Notes: generated from the letters alone by a model not told the origin. DNA of 45,726 bases from Pseudomonadota bacterium (GCA_021802555.1 JAJZRU010000026.1:1-45726); one strand, 5' to 3'; positions 9,289-20,810 are shown, numbered from the stretch's first letter. Program-made: numbers and translations.

Positions 9289-10081
9289 GGCGTTTCACGT
9301 ATATGGGCGCCAGGGGCGCATCCTGGCTCACGCGCAGGAGGGATTCACGCGCCAGTTCCAGCACGGCGAGGAAGCACACCACCAGCTCGGCCACGCCGGC
9401 AGAGGACGGAAACAATTCCTGGAACTCCAGGTAGCGCCCCTCCTGCAGCAGGCGCAAAATGCGCGCCATGTGCTCGCGCACGGACAGTTCGGTGCGGGGC
9501 ATGCGATGGTGCTTGTTCAGGCGCGCGCGCCCGAGGATGGCCAGCCAGGCGTCGGCCAAATCGCGCAACTGCACCTCCGGCAGGGCCTGGGCCGCGGCGC
9601 CGAGCCAGGCGCCGGCCGGCTCGAAATCGCGCCCGATGCGGGGCTGCTTGTCCAGGGTCTGCGCCGCCAGCTTGATCTGCTCGTACTCCAGCAGGCGCCG
9701 CACCAGCTCGGCGCGCGGATCTTCGGGTTCCGCCGCGTCGGCCCGGGGCGGGCGCGGCAGCAGCATGCGCGACTTGATCTCGATGAGCATGGCCGCCATG
9801 AGCAGATATTCCGCCGCCAGTTCCAGGCGGGAGGTGCGCGCCGCCTCGACATAGGCCAGGTACTGGCGCGTGAGTTCCGCCATGGGGATGTCGAGCACAT
9901 CGACATTGTGGCGGCGGATGAGATAGAGCAGCAGATCCAGCGGGCCCTCGAAGGTTTCCAGGAACACTTCCAGGGCATCGGGCGGGATGTAGAGATCGGC
10001 GGGCAGCTCGGCCAGCGGCTCGCCCCGGACCCGGGCGATGGGCAGCTCGGTCTGGACCGGATCGAGGGCGGCTTCGCTCAT
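9257..10081 (-). CDS. scpA: chromosome segregation protein ScpA (kleisin)
   Basis: A 274-residue kleisin that bridges the SMC heads. The N-terminal FEGPLDLLLYLIRRHNVDVLDIPM and AAEYLLMAAMLIEIKSRMLLP are diagnostic, and the C-terminal winged helix VAELVVCFLAVLELARESLL binds the second SMC head. A 40-residue N-terminal extension precedes the kleisin core. It is first in an scpA-scpB operon that begins about 46 bp downstream of the L,D-transpeptidase gene on the same strand. Confidence 0.95.
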   Translation of the reverse strand: MSEAALDPVQTELPIARVRGEPLAELPADLYIPPDALEVFLETFEGPLDLLLYLIRRHNVDVLDIPMAELTRQYLAYVEAARTSRLELAAEYLLMAAMLIEIKSRMLLPRPPRADAAEPEDPRAELVRRLLEYEQIKLAAQTLDKQPRIGRDFEPAGAWLGAAAQALPEVQLRDLADAWLAILGRARLNKHHRMPRTELSVREHMARILRLLQEGRYLEFQELFPSSAGVAELVVCFLAVLELARESLLRVSQDAPLAPIYVKRHESDEHRQPE

Positions 10082-10127
10082 GGCGGAATTTTACACGGCC
10101 CGGCAGCGGCCGGGCCCGCACCCCCCG

Positions 10128-11216
10128 CTAATGCGCCGCCGGCGGCGCCGCCGCATTGGCGCTCATCCCATAGGGCGCGAAGCCGTATTGCGTCGGCGTG
10201 AGCGCCGCGATTTCCTCGGTCAGCGAGGGCGCGCCGGCGCTGATGGGGGTGGGCATGATGTCGCGCGCCGCCAGCACGCTGCGCACGCTTGCCCAATCGA
10301 TCGCCGGCAGCGGGCCACGGTGCGTGCGGGCGAATTGCGCAATCGCCTCCTGGGTTTGCAGCCGCAGGCTGTCCCGAGCGCCCGGATAGCCGGCGATGGG
10401 CCTGGAGACGCTCAGATACAAGACATGGTCGCGCTCCCCCACCAGCACGGCCTGGTCGATGATACGCACCGGCGTGCCGACGGGCACGCGCGGGAATAAG
10501 TAGGCCGCGTTTTCCGGATAGAGATGCACGCAGCCGTGGCTTACCCGCATGCCCACGCCCCAGGGCCGGTCCGTGCCATGGATGTAGATTTCCGGAAAGC
10601 CCGTCTGCAGCGCCAACATGCCCATGGGGTTGTCGGGCCCGGGCGGGAAATAGCTCGGGTAATTGGTCTGGCCTTCCTGCTGATGCTCTTGCTGGATGTC
10701 CTTGGGCACGATCCACTTCGGATCCTTGAATTTGGCGACGATGCTCGTCTGGCCCAGGGGCGTCGGCCAGCCGTTGCGCGAAATGCCCACCGGGAACGTA
10801 ATCACCGTGCCCGGCTGGTTGGCCGCATGGCGCGGAAAATAGTAAAGTCGCCGGCGTGGGATATCGACGACGATGCCGACCCACGGCCTGGGCGGCAGGA
10901 TGAACTGCGTGGGCACGACGATGCGGGTTCCGGCGCCGGGCAGCCAGATCGATACGCCGGGGTTGGCGGCCGTGATTTCGTTGAAGCCCAGGTCGTAATG
11001 GCGCGCGATGTCCAGCAGGGTATTATTGGCGTCGGCAATCACCACCTGGATATGGCCGACCACGTTGCCGCCTCCTCCGGGCAGACGGAATTGGGCGGCC
11101 AGAGCGGGCATCGCGCCGGCCAGGGCGAGCCACAGGCAGACCAGGAAGAAGCCCGCGGCGCGCGCCAAGTCGAAGGGCAAGCGCAGCAAAGGAACAGGTT
11201 GTGGCAGGTGCCGCAT
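10128..11216 (-). CDS. LysM L,D-transpeptidase (YkuD family)
   Basis: A 362-residue exported peptidoglycan transpeptidase of the ErfK/YbiS type. A signal peptide covers about residues 1-41 (AAGFFLVCLWLALAGAMPALA). A LysM-like segment follows (about 55-105). The YkuD catalytic domain (about 112-255) has H213 in IYIHGT and the SHGCVHLY motif with catalytic C229. Family roles are 3-3 cross-linking or attachment of lipoprotein to peptidoglycan. The tail from 260 on is specific to this protein. The ATG overlaps the ATG of the divergent second transpeptidase by 2 nt, so the true start may be a downstream TTG (for example before LPFDLARA). Confidence 0.92.
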   Translation of the reverse strand: MRHLPQPVPLLRLPFDLARAAGFFLVCLWLALAGAMPALAAQFRLPGGGGNVVGHIQVVIADANNTLLDIARHYDLGFNEITAANPGVSIWLPGAGTRIVVPTQFILPPRPWVGIVVDIPRRRLYYFPRHAANQPGTVITFPVGISRNGWPTPLGQTSIVAKFKDPKWIVPKDIQQEHQQEGQTNYPSYFPPGPDNPMGMLALQTGFPEIYIHGTDRPWGVGMRVSHGCVHLYPENAAYLFPRVPVGTPVRIIDQAVLVGERDHVLYLSVSRPIAGYPGARDSLRLQTQEAIAQFARTHRGPLPAIDWASVRSVLAARDIMPTPISAGAPSLTEEIAALTPTQYGFAPYGMSANAAAPPAAH

Positions 11217-11784
11217 GATCGCTGGAAGGTTGAAACGTTACGCCATTCTAACCCTCGTTGTCCTGGCCATGTTGCCCGGCGCACCCAGGGCGGCACCGGG
11301 GCAACCCTGGGTGCTGGTGGACACCGAGAAGCTCATTCTCACGGTGTACGCAGCCGATGGCCAGGTGATCGTGCGCTTTCCTGACATTTCCATAGGCAGC
11401 GGCGGCACCGCACGCGAGCATCTGCACGGCGACGATACCACCCCGCTGGGTACTTTCCATGTGGGCTGGATAGACCGCCGCAGCCGCTTTCGCACTTTCT
11501 TCGGGCTGGACTACCCCACTGCGCATGCCGCCTTGCGCGCGTATGCCGACGGCGCCATCACGGCCGCGCAATGCCGCGCCATCACCGAGGCCGCGCGTCT
11601 GCGCCGCATCCCGCCCCAGAACACGCCTTTGGGCGGCCAGATCGGCATCCACGGCGTGGGCGGAGGGCTGCCCTGGGTGCAGGGCCTGTTCAACTGGACG
11701 GACGGCTGCGTGGCGCTGACCAACCGCGAGATCGGGCAGCTCGCCAAATGGGTGCACGTGGGCACCAAGGTCGTCATCCGCTGA
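11215..11784 (+). CDS. periplasmic L,D-transpeptidase family protein
   Basis: A 189-residue YkuD-domain protein. A signal peptide spans about residues 1-26 (LKRYAILTLVVLAMLPGAPRA). The catalytic domain starts at WVLVDTEKLILTVY and holds H146 in GIHGVGG and C165 in WTDGCVALTNREI, the usual S/T-x-G-C pattern. It is smaller than its divergent neighbour and lacks LysM. A GGCAGG ribosome binding site sits about 9 nt before ATG 11215, which supports this start. It is transcribed away from the LysM enzyme from a shared start region with no intergenic space. Confidence 0.9.
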   Translation: MIAGRLKRYAILTLVVLAMLPGAPRAAPGQPWVLVDTEKLILTVYAADGQVIVRFPDISIGSGGTAREHLHGDDTTPLGTFHVGWIDRRSRFRTFFGLDYPTAHAALRAYADGAITAAQCRAITEAARLRRIPPQNTPLGGQIGIHGVGGGLPWVQGLFNWTDGCVALTNREIGQLAKWVHVGTKVVIR

Positions 11785-11864
11785 CGCCGCCGCGGGTCCG
11801 TCTTACGAATTTGTGAGTTTGGGGCAAGGCTGGAGTAAAACGCGGGCGGACAGACTAGCCGGCT

Positions 11865-11883
11865 CCCCGCCATGCCGGCGGGG
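11865..11883 (+). repeat. GC-rich hairpin between transpeptidase and unknown gene
   Basis: CCCCGCC (11865-11871) and GGCGGGG (11877-11883) form a 7-bp stem with a 5-nt loop, 24 nt before the next ATG. No T-run follows, so it is not a standard terminator. It could be a leader structure of the downstream gene. Confidence 0.35.
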
Positions 11884-11907
11884 CCATAGAGCCTGGAGAA
11901 CCATCAC

Positions 11908-12639
11908 ATGCCACCCATCGCGAGAAACGCCCTCTCGCCAGGAACCTCCCGCATCCGTCCGCTCCGCTCGCATCCCGACGCGCCGGCGCGCGCGCACGGC
12001 CCCTCCCCGGAGCCGGTGCCGGCCGATCACGGCCTGCCGCACGGACGGGAATACGTCAGCTTCCGGGGGGATCCTTCCCTGCAGGAAAGCGCTCCGACGA
12101 GGGCAAAAATCGCCTCGGCGGGCGACGGCAACCTATCCCGCCTGATCGAGGTCTGCGTCCGCTTATTGACCCATACGGATTGCCATTCGGCCTATATCGG
12201 CTTCAATCGCGGCGAGGTGCGCACCGAATCGATACGACAGCCCTTCGCCTATCAGATCCATGCCATGGACGCTCTGATGCTGGGCGGATATCTGGAGCGC
12301 CACTTCAGCGCCATGCCTTTCGACGCCAAGATAAACGCCATGGAATGGATACAGCGCCGCCTCAGCGAAGGCCCGCTGGCAGGTTTCCGCCAGGGTTGGA
12401 CGCATGCGCCGCCGGCGCCCGCGCGGTTTCGCTCCTGGCGCCTGGGCAGCGTCGAGGAAATCGGCGCTTTGGTGAGAGAAATCTTGCGCTTGCGGGAAGC
12501 GCCGCAGCACTATTTGCGCAGCGCCGCCATCTCGCTGGGCCCCCGTATGGTGCGGGCGACTTTCGATTGTGACGCCACTTACGTGATTCCCTTCCACCAC
12601 GTACGGGAGTTTGTCGCGGGAAATTTTGGCTCCGCCTGA
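11908..12639 (+). CDS. protein of unknown function, 243 residues
   Basis: A soluble protein with no recognised domain. The first 80 residues are Pro/Arg/Ser-rich and probably disordered. From LSRLIEVCVRLLTHTDCHSAYIGFNRGEVR onward the composition looks like a folded alpha/beta domain, ending VIPFHHVREFVAGNFGSA. A GGAG sequence lies about 12 nt before the ATG, and codon third positions are GC-rich as in neighbours, so I regard it as coding. No signal peptide or membrane segment is apparent. It follows the small L,D-transpeptidase on the same strand after 123 bp containing a hairpin. The folded region may begin at a later start. Confidence 0.68.
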   Translation: MPPIARNALSPGTSRIRPLRSHPDAPARAHGPSPEPVPADHGLPHGREYVSFRGDPSLQESAPTRAKIASAGDGNLSRLIEVCVRLLTHTDCHSAYIGFNRGEVRTESIRQPFAYQIHAMDALMLGGYLERHFSAMPFDAKINAMEWIQRRLSEGPLAGFRQGWTHAPPAPARFRSWRLGSVEEIGALVREILRLREAPQHYLRSAAISLGPRMVRATFDCDATYVIPFHHVREFVAGNFGSA

Positions 12640-13334
12640 AACCCCCGCCCCGCAGATCTCCTGGGCGGAGGCCTTGTGCAACGGAATCGCGATGTTCTGA
12701 GCAATCGGACATGGCGAATCGCCGCTCCAAAGCATGACAGTATTGCCGACTTGCCCGTTTCCCTCGCCCCGCCCTCTTCTCCCAAAGTAGGAAGGGGCGC
12801 ACAGCGTCCCGGATGAGAGGGGCGTGATAACGCTGCGCATTGTTTCACGGTCGAACTTGCCGCACGTCGCCAGGCGAAACGCTTGCCCAGCAGAAGTTGG
12901 ACGCGCCCGATGGTGCGGGCAGACGGGTGGCTGGCGCGAGCGAGGACGCCGCAGGGCGACCGCGAAGGGTGCAGCAGGTCCCCTCTGGGGATGCGCCCCC
13001 GAAGCGGGGTGCCTGCAAGGACGGGCGAAAACGAGCTCGCGCAACCAGCGCCTTGGCGCGAGCTTCGGCGCAGCCACAAAGCCAGGCGCCCGGCTGGCCG
13101 TGCCAGCGGGCGCGCAGCGCGCTCACCCAAGGGGTGCGCTTGGCGAAGGCAGAAAACTTGGTGCCCTTGGGCTTCCTTTGGGCGCGGCAAACGGCCAACT
13201 ACGGTTTTCTGCCAGGTTAAATATTGAGTGATTTTCGGCCAGCCGCCTCGCTGCCCTGTGCGCGCCCCGGACGCAACCCTCAGGCCGCGTTCGGGCGCTT
13301 GCTCACCAGGCCCTGGAGGCCTGGGGTATGCGCG
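12640..13334. other. non-coding GC-rich block with inverted repeats
   Basis: No convincing gene lies in these 695 bp, although frames on both strands stay open for long stretches because the sequence is GC-rich. Visible structure includes a 9-bp stem with 13-nt loop at 13034-13064 (AGCTCGCGC/GCGCGAGCT) and a perfect 10-bp inverted repeat GGCAGAAAAC (13148-13157) / GTTTTCTGCC (13204-13213). The stretch near 13160, GGTGCCCTTGGGCTTCCTTT, resembles GGTGCCCTTCTTTTGGTTCC in the nrdA-nrdB palindrome. It may be a diverged member of the same repeat family. Confidence 0.4.
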
Positions 13335-14768
13335 TCACTTCCAGCCCGTGAGCTTCAGAATGACCCCGTGGCCCGTGACATTGTGCTGCACGCTGAAGTA
13401 GTAGTTCTTGCCGGCGGCGTCGAACAGGCCTCCCGTGGACTCGGCGTGCAGATCGTTCAGACTGACGATGCGCACGCAGCCGTCGGACAGCGTGTCCACG
13501 TCCGCGCCGTCGTCCAGGCAAAGGTGAATGGAGTTGTTGAAGGGATAGCCCTCTCCGCTCATGCCCACGGCATCGCGGTCCTCCTGTATCACCCAGTTGC
13601 CGCGGCCGGGTTGATAGGCCATGTTGTCCATCATGGCGATATCCTGGCGGCCCGCGACCAGCAGTTGCACTTCCGGCATTGCGTTGTTGGCGGCGGCTTC
13701 TTCTAGAGTGCCGTCGGCGACGCAGATGGTTTCACCCCAGTTGTGGTCGCTTTTTTCATTGCCGGTGTTGTTGGCGCAGAAGCGCACTTTGCCGTCCGCC
13801 AGCGCTTTGCGATCCACGCTGAGGTCTTCCGGGCGATAGTAGCCGGTAAGCTGATAACTCGCGGCGGCCGCGCGCAAGTCTGCGTCATACGAACCGCCGA
13901 TCTCGATCCAGGTGCCTATGCCGGTTTCGGAACCCTGGCCATAGTCGGTGGCGCCGTTGCGCTTGCCCAGGCGCAGGCCGTAGACCTTGCCGTCAACCAG
14001 CGGCGAATCGCTCAGGCTGGCAATGGGTGCGCCGCCTTGCCACAGCTTGGCGGGAATGAATTTGAAGTAGGCCCCTCCGGCCGTGCCGAGGCTGGGGCGG
14101 TTTTCGTCGCCGTAATACATGACGCCGTTGGGATAGATGCCCACCCCTTCGAAGGACAAATGGCCCACCGCCGGACGATAAGCCACGTGGGCCGCATCGC
14201 CGCCGCTCAGGGTATGGGTGTTGCGGTCGTACATGACATTGGTGGTGTGCAGCGGATCGATGATTTCCAGCATGTTGCCGCTGCTGCCGGCCTCCTCGGC
14301 CACGACGATGGTGCCCCAGGGCGTACGATGCGCCGGGTCGCACGATTTGGTGCCGGTGAGGATGGTCTCCACGCTGCCGTCCGCCAGATTGATGCGCTGC
14401 ACGCCCGGCTTGTCGGTGCCCTGCTCGTTGCAGGCGATGATATGGGTGGGATTCGCGTCGTTGGGCCACAAAGCCATCATGTCGATGTTGGCGCCCAGGT
14501 GGGCGGCGGCGGAAACCACCTCCACCCGCAGGCTGCGGGCGGCGGTCACCAGGGCGGCCGGGTTGGCTTCGGCGGTGGCGGCGTCGATGCCGGCCGTGGA
14601 TGCGGCTTCGAGCGGGCCTGCGACACCGAACAGCTGGCGGGCGTGGGCTTGCAGCAGGTGGTCACGATACTGGCCGAAATCGGCGTCGTGGCGGTGGTGA
14701 TCGTCGGCCGAGACGGACGAGGTCAGGCCGGCGAGAGCCAAGGCGGAAATGAGGGTCGACGTGCGCAT
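13335..14768 (-). CDS. secreted PhoX-like (DUF839) protein
   Basis: A 477-residue exported protein with a Sec-type signal peptide (MRTSTLISALALAGLTSSVSA). The body carries PhoX/DUF839 signatures: TPWGTIVVAEEAGSSGN, FEGVGIYPNGVMYYGDEN, YYRPEDLSVD and WVIQEDRDA. Family members include calcium/iron-dependent alkaline phosphatases with a beta-propeller fold, but classical PhoX is longer and Tat-exported, and I see no twin-arginine here. Phosphatase activity is therefore an inference. ATG 14768 has a good GGAG ribosome binding site. It is monocistronic, behind an unusually AT-rich leader. Confidence 0.88.
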   Translation of the reverse strand: MRTSTLISALALAGLTSSVSADDHHRHDADFGQYRDHLLQAHARQLFGVAGPLEAASTAGIDAATAEANPAALVTAARSLRVEVVSAAAHLGANIDMMALWPNDANPTHIIACNEQGTDKPGVQRINLADGSVETILTGTKSCDPAHRTPWGTIVVAEEAGSSGNMLEIIDPLHTTNVMYDRNTHTLSGGDAAHVAYRPAVGHLSFEGVGIYPNGVMYYGDENRPSLGTAGGAYFKFIPAKLWQGGAPIASLSDSPLVDGKVYGLRLGKRNGATDYGQGSETGIGTWIEIGGSYDADLRAAAASYQLTGYYRPEDLSVDRKALADGKVRFCANNTGNEKSDHNWGETICVADGTLEEAAANNAMPEVQLLVAGRQDIAMMDNMAYQPGRGNWVIQEDRDAVGMSGEGYPFNNSIHLCLDDGADVDTLSDGCVRIVSLNDLHAESTGGLFDAAGKNYYFSVQHNVTGHGVILKLTGWK

Positions 14769-14803
14769 GAGTAGTCTCCATAGGAAAGTAAAGAAGCGGG
14801 CAT

Positions 14804-14825
14804 CCCCGTAATTTTTTGCACGGGG
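14804..14825 (-). repeat. leader hairpin of the PhoX-like gene
   Basis: CCCCGT (14804-14809) pairs with ACGGGG (14820-14825) around an A/T-rich 10-nt loop. It lies about 36 nt upstream of the PhoX-like start codon, inside the probable 5' leader. On neither strand is the stem followed by a T-tract, so I do not call it a terminator. Confidence 0.35.
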
Positions 14826-14858
14826 CAGAGACATCTTTGCGGAATAAAATTAAGCACA

Positions 14859-14877
14859 AATTAATTGTTTATTAATT
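14859..14877 (-). promoter_or_regulatory. AT-rich palindrome upstream of the PhoX-like gene
   Basis: AATTAAT (14859-14865) and ATTAATT (14871-14877) form a perfect 7-bp inverted repeat around TGTTT in a 60-bp AT-rich island (about 14835-14895) within a GC-rich region. The position, about 90 bp upstream of the start codon, fits an operator or promoter zone. I see no clear Pho box and could not fix -35 and -10 elements. Confidence 0.35.
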
Positions 14878-15070
14878 TGATATTAAGCATTGTTTAAGGG
14901 GGGGGTTCGCCGCACCCTCTGCCCGCGCGCGCCGTATTGCCTGCCCGATCTGCGCGACTCTTCTATCCTGCGCACTATGGCAACCCAAGAAATGCGAAAT
15001 CCAGCCGCTCGGCGAAACTCTGCCCATAGGGAGGGGCAACCGCGTAGCCCCGGCCCCGGGCGTTTCGCCC

Positions 15071-15481
15071 AGCATCGGCGCGGTAATCCTGGCGGCCGGC
15101 AAGGCGGAACGTCTGGGAGGGTGCCCAAGGCTTTGCTGCGCGGTGGTGGCCGCCACCCATGATCCGGCGCTGGACGATCTTGCCTTGATCCAGGCGCTGC
15201 AAAGCGACGCCTTCTATATCGGCGCCTTGGGGTCGCGGTGCAACAACGAACGGCGCCGGCTGCGGCTGCTGGATTTCGACTTGACGAAGGCGCAGGTTGC
15301 ACGCATGCGCGGGCCGATCGGGTTGAATCTCGGCGCCGTGACGCCGGCCGAAATCGCCGTCGCCGTCGTCGCCGACATGACGGCGGCGCGGCACGGCGGC
15401 ACGCCAGCGCGAATTTCGGCTGGCTGGGATGCCGCCGCGCCTCCCGACCCCCGGCAACCGGCCTGCACGGCGACGTCCTGA
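15071..15481 (+). pseudogene. mocA/xdhC relic (molybdenum hydroxylase maturation)
   Basis: The segment begins IGAVILAAGKAERLGG, the nucleotide-binding start of MocA/MobA-type molybdopterin nucleotidyltransferases. PKALLR follows in the next frame, showing a frameshift. About 30 codons in, it switches to VVAATHDPALDDLALIQALQ then SDAFYIGALGSR, the second half of the Rossmann domain of XdhC, with RGPIGLNLGAVTPAEIAVAV near the end. Middle parts of both proteins are missing, so a deletion appears to have fused two genes. No molybdenum hydroxylase genes are nearby. It is very unlikely to encode a working maturation factor. Confidence 0.72.
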
Positions 15482-15631
15482 GCGAAGGACATCGGGAAAA
15501 CGAGGGTTTCTGTTATCATGCGGGTCGCAGCCTAGCTCCAGTCTCCCGGCTGCGCTCAAAAATCACTGTCCCAACCCGCCTTCAGACTGGCGCTTAGCAA
15601 AGCGGCAGGCCGGTTCCCCAACGGAGTCTAC

Positions 15632-17143
15632 ATGTCCTTCTCCCAACTCGGCTTGGCCGGGGAAATCTTGCGTGCCGTGACCGAACGCGGCTACACCCAA
15701 CCCACTCCCATACAGCAGCAAGCCATCCCCGCAGTGCTCGCGGGCGGCGACCTCATGGCCGGCGCCCAGACGGGCACGGGCAAGACCGCCGGCTTCGTGC
15801 TGCCGATCCTGCAGTGCCTGTCGCAAGCCGGCGCGGACAAGCCCGCGCGGGCGCAGGCGCGCGCCCTGATCCTGACCCCCACGCGCGAGCTATGCGCCCA
15901 GGTGGAGGAAAGCGTGCGCGCCTATGGCAAATACCTGCGCCTGCGCTCCTTGGCGCTATTCGGCGGCGTCAACATCCGCCCGCAGATCACGCGCCTCAAG
16001 CAGGGCGTGGACATACTGGTGGCGACGCCGGGACGCCTGCTCGACCACGTGCAGCAGAAGACGGTCGATCTCTCGGCGGTGGAAATCCTGGTCCTGGACG
16101 AGGCCGACCGCATGCTCGACATGGGCTTCATCCGCGACATCAAAAAAATCCTCGCGTTGCTGCCCAAAACCCGTCAAAACCTGCTCTTCTCCGCGACCTT
16201 CTCCAAGGAAATCCGCGACCTGGCCGACAGCCTGCTGCGCGAACCCGCCCTCATCGAAGTGGCGAAACCCAACAGCGCCGCCGAATCGGTGGAGCAAATC
16301 GTCCATCCCGTGGACCGGGAGCGCAAGCGCGAGTTGCTGAGCCACTTGATCCGCGAGCACAACTGGTTCCAGGTGCTGGTCTTCACCCGCACCAAGCACG
16401 GCGCCAACCGTCTAGCCGAGAGCCTCGCCAGCATGGACATTCCCGCCCTGGCGATACACGGCAATAAAAGCCAGGGCGCACGCACGCGTGCCTTGGCGGA
16501 ATTCAAGGCCGCTCGCCTGCAGGTGCTGGTGGCGACCGACATCGCCGCACGCGGCATCGACATCAGCGAATTGCCCCATGTGGTGAACTACGAACTGCCC
16601 CAGATACCGGAGGACTATGTGCATCGCATCGGCCGCACCGGCCGCGCCGGCAGCAGCGGCAGCGCCATCTCGCTGGTCTGCGTGGACGAGCACAGGCTCC
16701 TGCGCGACATAGAACGTCTCCTGGGGCGCCAGGTTTCGCGCCAGGTCGTTCCAGGCTTCGAGCCCGATCCCCATGCCAAGCCCCAGCCCATCCAGCTGCG
16801 CAGCCCCGAGCATCAAGCGGGCCGGCGCGGCAGCGATGCGCGGCAGGCGCCGCGGCGCAATGCAGGACAGCCGCTGGCGCCGCACGGCAACGCCGCGCCC
16901 AAGCGCACGCCGCGGGAAAAACCCGTCAACCTGGCGGGTGCCGACCCCTTGACCCATCCCGACGCCTGGAAGGGCCGCACCGCCCAGGAGCTGGTCAAGC
17001 CCGACCACCGCAAACCCAACCCGCATCGCGGCCACGGCAACCGCGCAGCCGAAGGCGGCAGCGCCCGCCGTCCGGCCGGCGCGCCGCGCCAAGGCGCCAA
17101 GCGCCCTGCCCTGCTGGAAGCCGGCGGCAAGCGCGGGCGCTGA
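15632..17143 (+). CDS. rhlE: DEAD-box RNA helicase RhlE
   Basis: A 503-residue ATP-dependent RNA helicase acting in ribosome assembly and RNA turnover. The Q motif is at about 22-33, Walker A AQTGTGKT at 45-52, DEAD at 156-159, SAT at 187-189, and motif [12 protein letters not shown] near 330. The C-terminal 125 residues are basic, Arg/Pro/Gly-rich and probably disordered, as in many RhlE homologues. A GGAG ribosome binding site precedes the ATG. The leader of about 150 bp after the xdhC relic has a possible TATCAT -10 but no convincing -35. Confidence 0.96.
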   Translation: MSFSQLGLAGEILRAVTERGYTQPTPIQQQAIPAVLAGGDLMAGAQTGTGKTAGFVLPILQCLSQAGADKPARAQARALILTPTRELCAQVEESVRAYGKYLRLRSLALFGGVNIRPQITRLKQGVDILVATPGRLLDHVQQKTVDLSAVEILVLDEADRMLDMGFIRDIKKILALLPKTRQNLLFSATFSKEIRDLADSLLREPALIEVAKPNSAAESVEQIVHPVDRERKRELLSHLIREHNWFQVLVFTRTKHGANRLAESLASMDIPALAIHGNKSQGARTRALAEFKAARLQVLVATDIAARGIDISELPHVVNYELPQIPEDYVHRIGRTGRAGSSGSAISLVCVDEHRLLRDIERLLGRQVSRQVVPGFEPDPHAKPQPIQLRSPEHQAGRRGSDARQAPRRNAGQPLAPHGNAAPKRTPREKPVNLAGADPLTHPDAWKGRTAQELVKPDHRKPNPHRGHGNRAAEGGSARRPAGAPRQGAKRPALLEAGGKRGR

Positions 17144-17157
17144 GCGGAACGCCGTCC

Positions 17158-17511
17158 GTGGATCTGGCCCTGCACCTGCATCCGGCCGCCGCAGCGACAG
17201 CGGCCCTGGCCGGCGGGGTGCTGGAGGCGGTCTTCCGCCGGGCCGGTTGCTATCCCAGACTGCGCGCGAGGGCATGGGTGCCGGGGGTTTTCTCCGTCGT
17301 GGTGGTCGCCTTGATCCTGGCGGAAGCTCTGGCGCGCCTGGGCATCGGCTCCTTCGCCGGAGGTGCCTTGGGCGGGCTGGCTCTGGGCGCGCTGTATGCC
17401 GCGCCGCGCTTGACCGAGGGCGGCTGGCCCGCGCCTGACGGCCTCCTGCCGGCGGCCTGCCGCTTGGCGCAGTTCGCCCTCATGGGGGCTGCGATCGGCG
17501 GCCTGCATTGA
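17158..17511 (+). CDS. small hydrophobic membrane protein, unknown
   Basis: A 117-residue frame starting at GTG 14 nt after rhlE. It predicts about three hydrophobic segments: an N-terminal Ala-rich helix, WVPGVFSVVVVALILAEALA, and a Gly/Ala-rich region SFAGGALGGLALGALYAA, with a final hydrophobic end. Third codon positions are strongly GC-biased, which supports coding. I recognise no family. It probably shares the rhlE transcript. The opposite strand also has an open frame, but its product is low-complexity. Confidence 0.58.
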   Translation: MDLALHLHPAAAATAALAGGVLEAVFRRAGCYPRLRARAWVPGVFSVVVVALILAEALARLGIGSFAGGALGGLALGALYAAPRLTEGGWPAPDGLLPAACRLAQFALMGAAIGGLH

Positions 17512-17559
17512 GCGTTCGTGCATTCTTCCGCCGCGCTCGCGACGAATCTCACGAACGCT
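17511..17559. repeat. inverted repeat between convergent genes
   Basis: AGCGTTCGTG (17511-17520) and CACGAACGCT (17550-17559) form a perfect 10-bp inverted repeat around 29 nt between the small membrane gene and the convergent serS. The transcript could form a hairpin from either strand. No U-tract is present, so intrinsic termination is only a possibility. Confidence 0.4.
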
Positions 17560-17575
17560 GGCGGGGTCGCGCCCT

Positions 17576-20186
<2,611 letters not shown>

Positions 20187-20187
<1 letters not shown>

Positions 20188-20810
20188 CACTCTTCCAGCA
20201 CATCCACCCCCTTGGGCGGCACGAAGCGGAATTCGCGCGCCGGGATGGCAGGATTTTTTTCCACATGGGTGAATTTGAGCACCGTGGTCTGGCCGAAGCT
20301 GTCGCTCAGCACCATTTCAGCCGGCGTGCTGCCGGAAAACCCCATGCGCACGCTCTTGAAAGTGCCGTCCTTGGCGCGGGGCAAGGCTTCGACCCATTCC
20401 AGGCCGTCGCTGGAAGGCAGGTCCTTGAGTTGAAAATACTTTTCCAGATCATTGTTGCCGGCCAGCAGCGCCGCCGGGCTGCTGCCGATGGAAGCATCCA
20501 GCGCCCGCGTAGTGATTTGCTGCAGATCCTCGTCGTACAGCCAGAAGCGTTTGCCGTCGCCGACGATGAGCTGCCGGTAGGGCGCATGATAAGACCAGCG
20601 AAACCTGCCCGGGCGCGCGAATAGCATGACGCCGCTGGCGCTCTGGCTCACGCGCCCGTTCTTGTCGGTCACCGTCTGGGTGAAGTCGCTGCGGGCGCTG
20701 TGCACCTCGCGGAAGAAGGCCTGCAGGGCGGCGATGCCGTCGGCATGCGAGAAAGGTGCGGCCAGGGCAAAAAAAAGGAATATGAGATTTGCGTGAAAAA
20801 GGCGCTTCAT
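20187..20810 (-). CDS. lolA: outer-membrane lipoprotein carrier protein LolA
   Basis: A 207-residue periplasmic chaperone that carries lipoproteins from the LolCDE complex to the outer membrane. It has a cleavable signal peptide ending SHADG (about residues 1-21) and the LolA core FTQTVTDKNGRVSQSASGVM, then RPGRFRWSYHAPYRQLIVGD. I chose ATG 20810 because it puts the signal peptide at the N-terminus. It overlaps the rarA start. In relatives ftsK directly precedes lolA, but here a divergently oriented GGDEF gene lies between them. Confidence 0.95.

Noticed and set aside
12163-13231. Several overlapping open frames of 110-300 codons on both strands
   Set aside because: Part is antisense to the 243-residue gene and the rest lies in a repeat-rich block. 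The products are Arg/Ala/Gly-rich with no recognisable motif.
14975-15559. Minus-strand frame of 194 codons
   Set aside because: It is antisense to the segment that matches MocA and XdhC on the plus strand.
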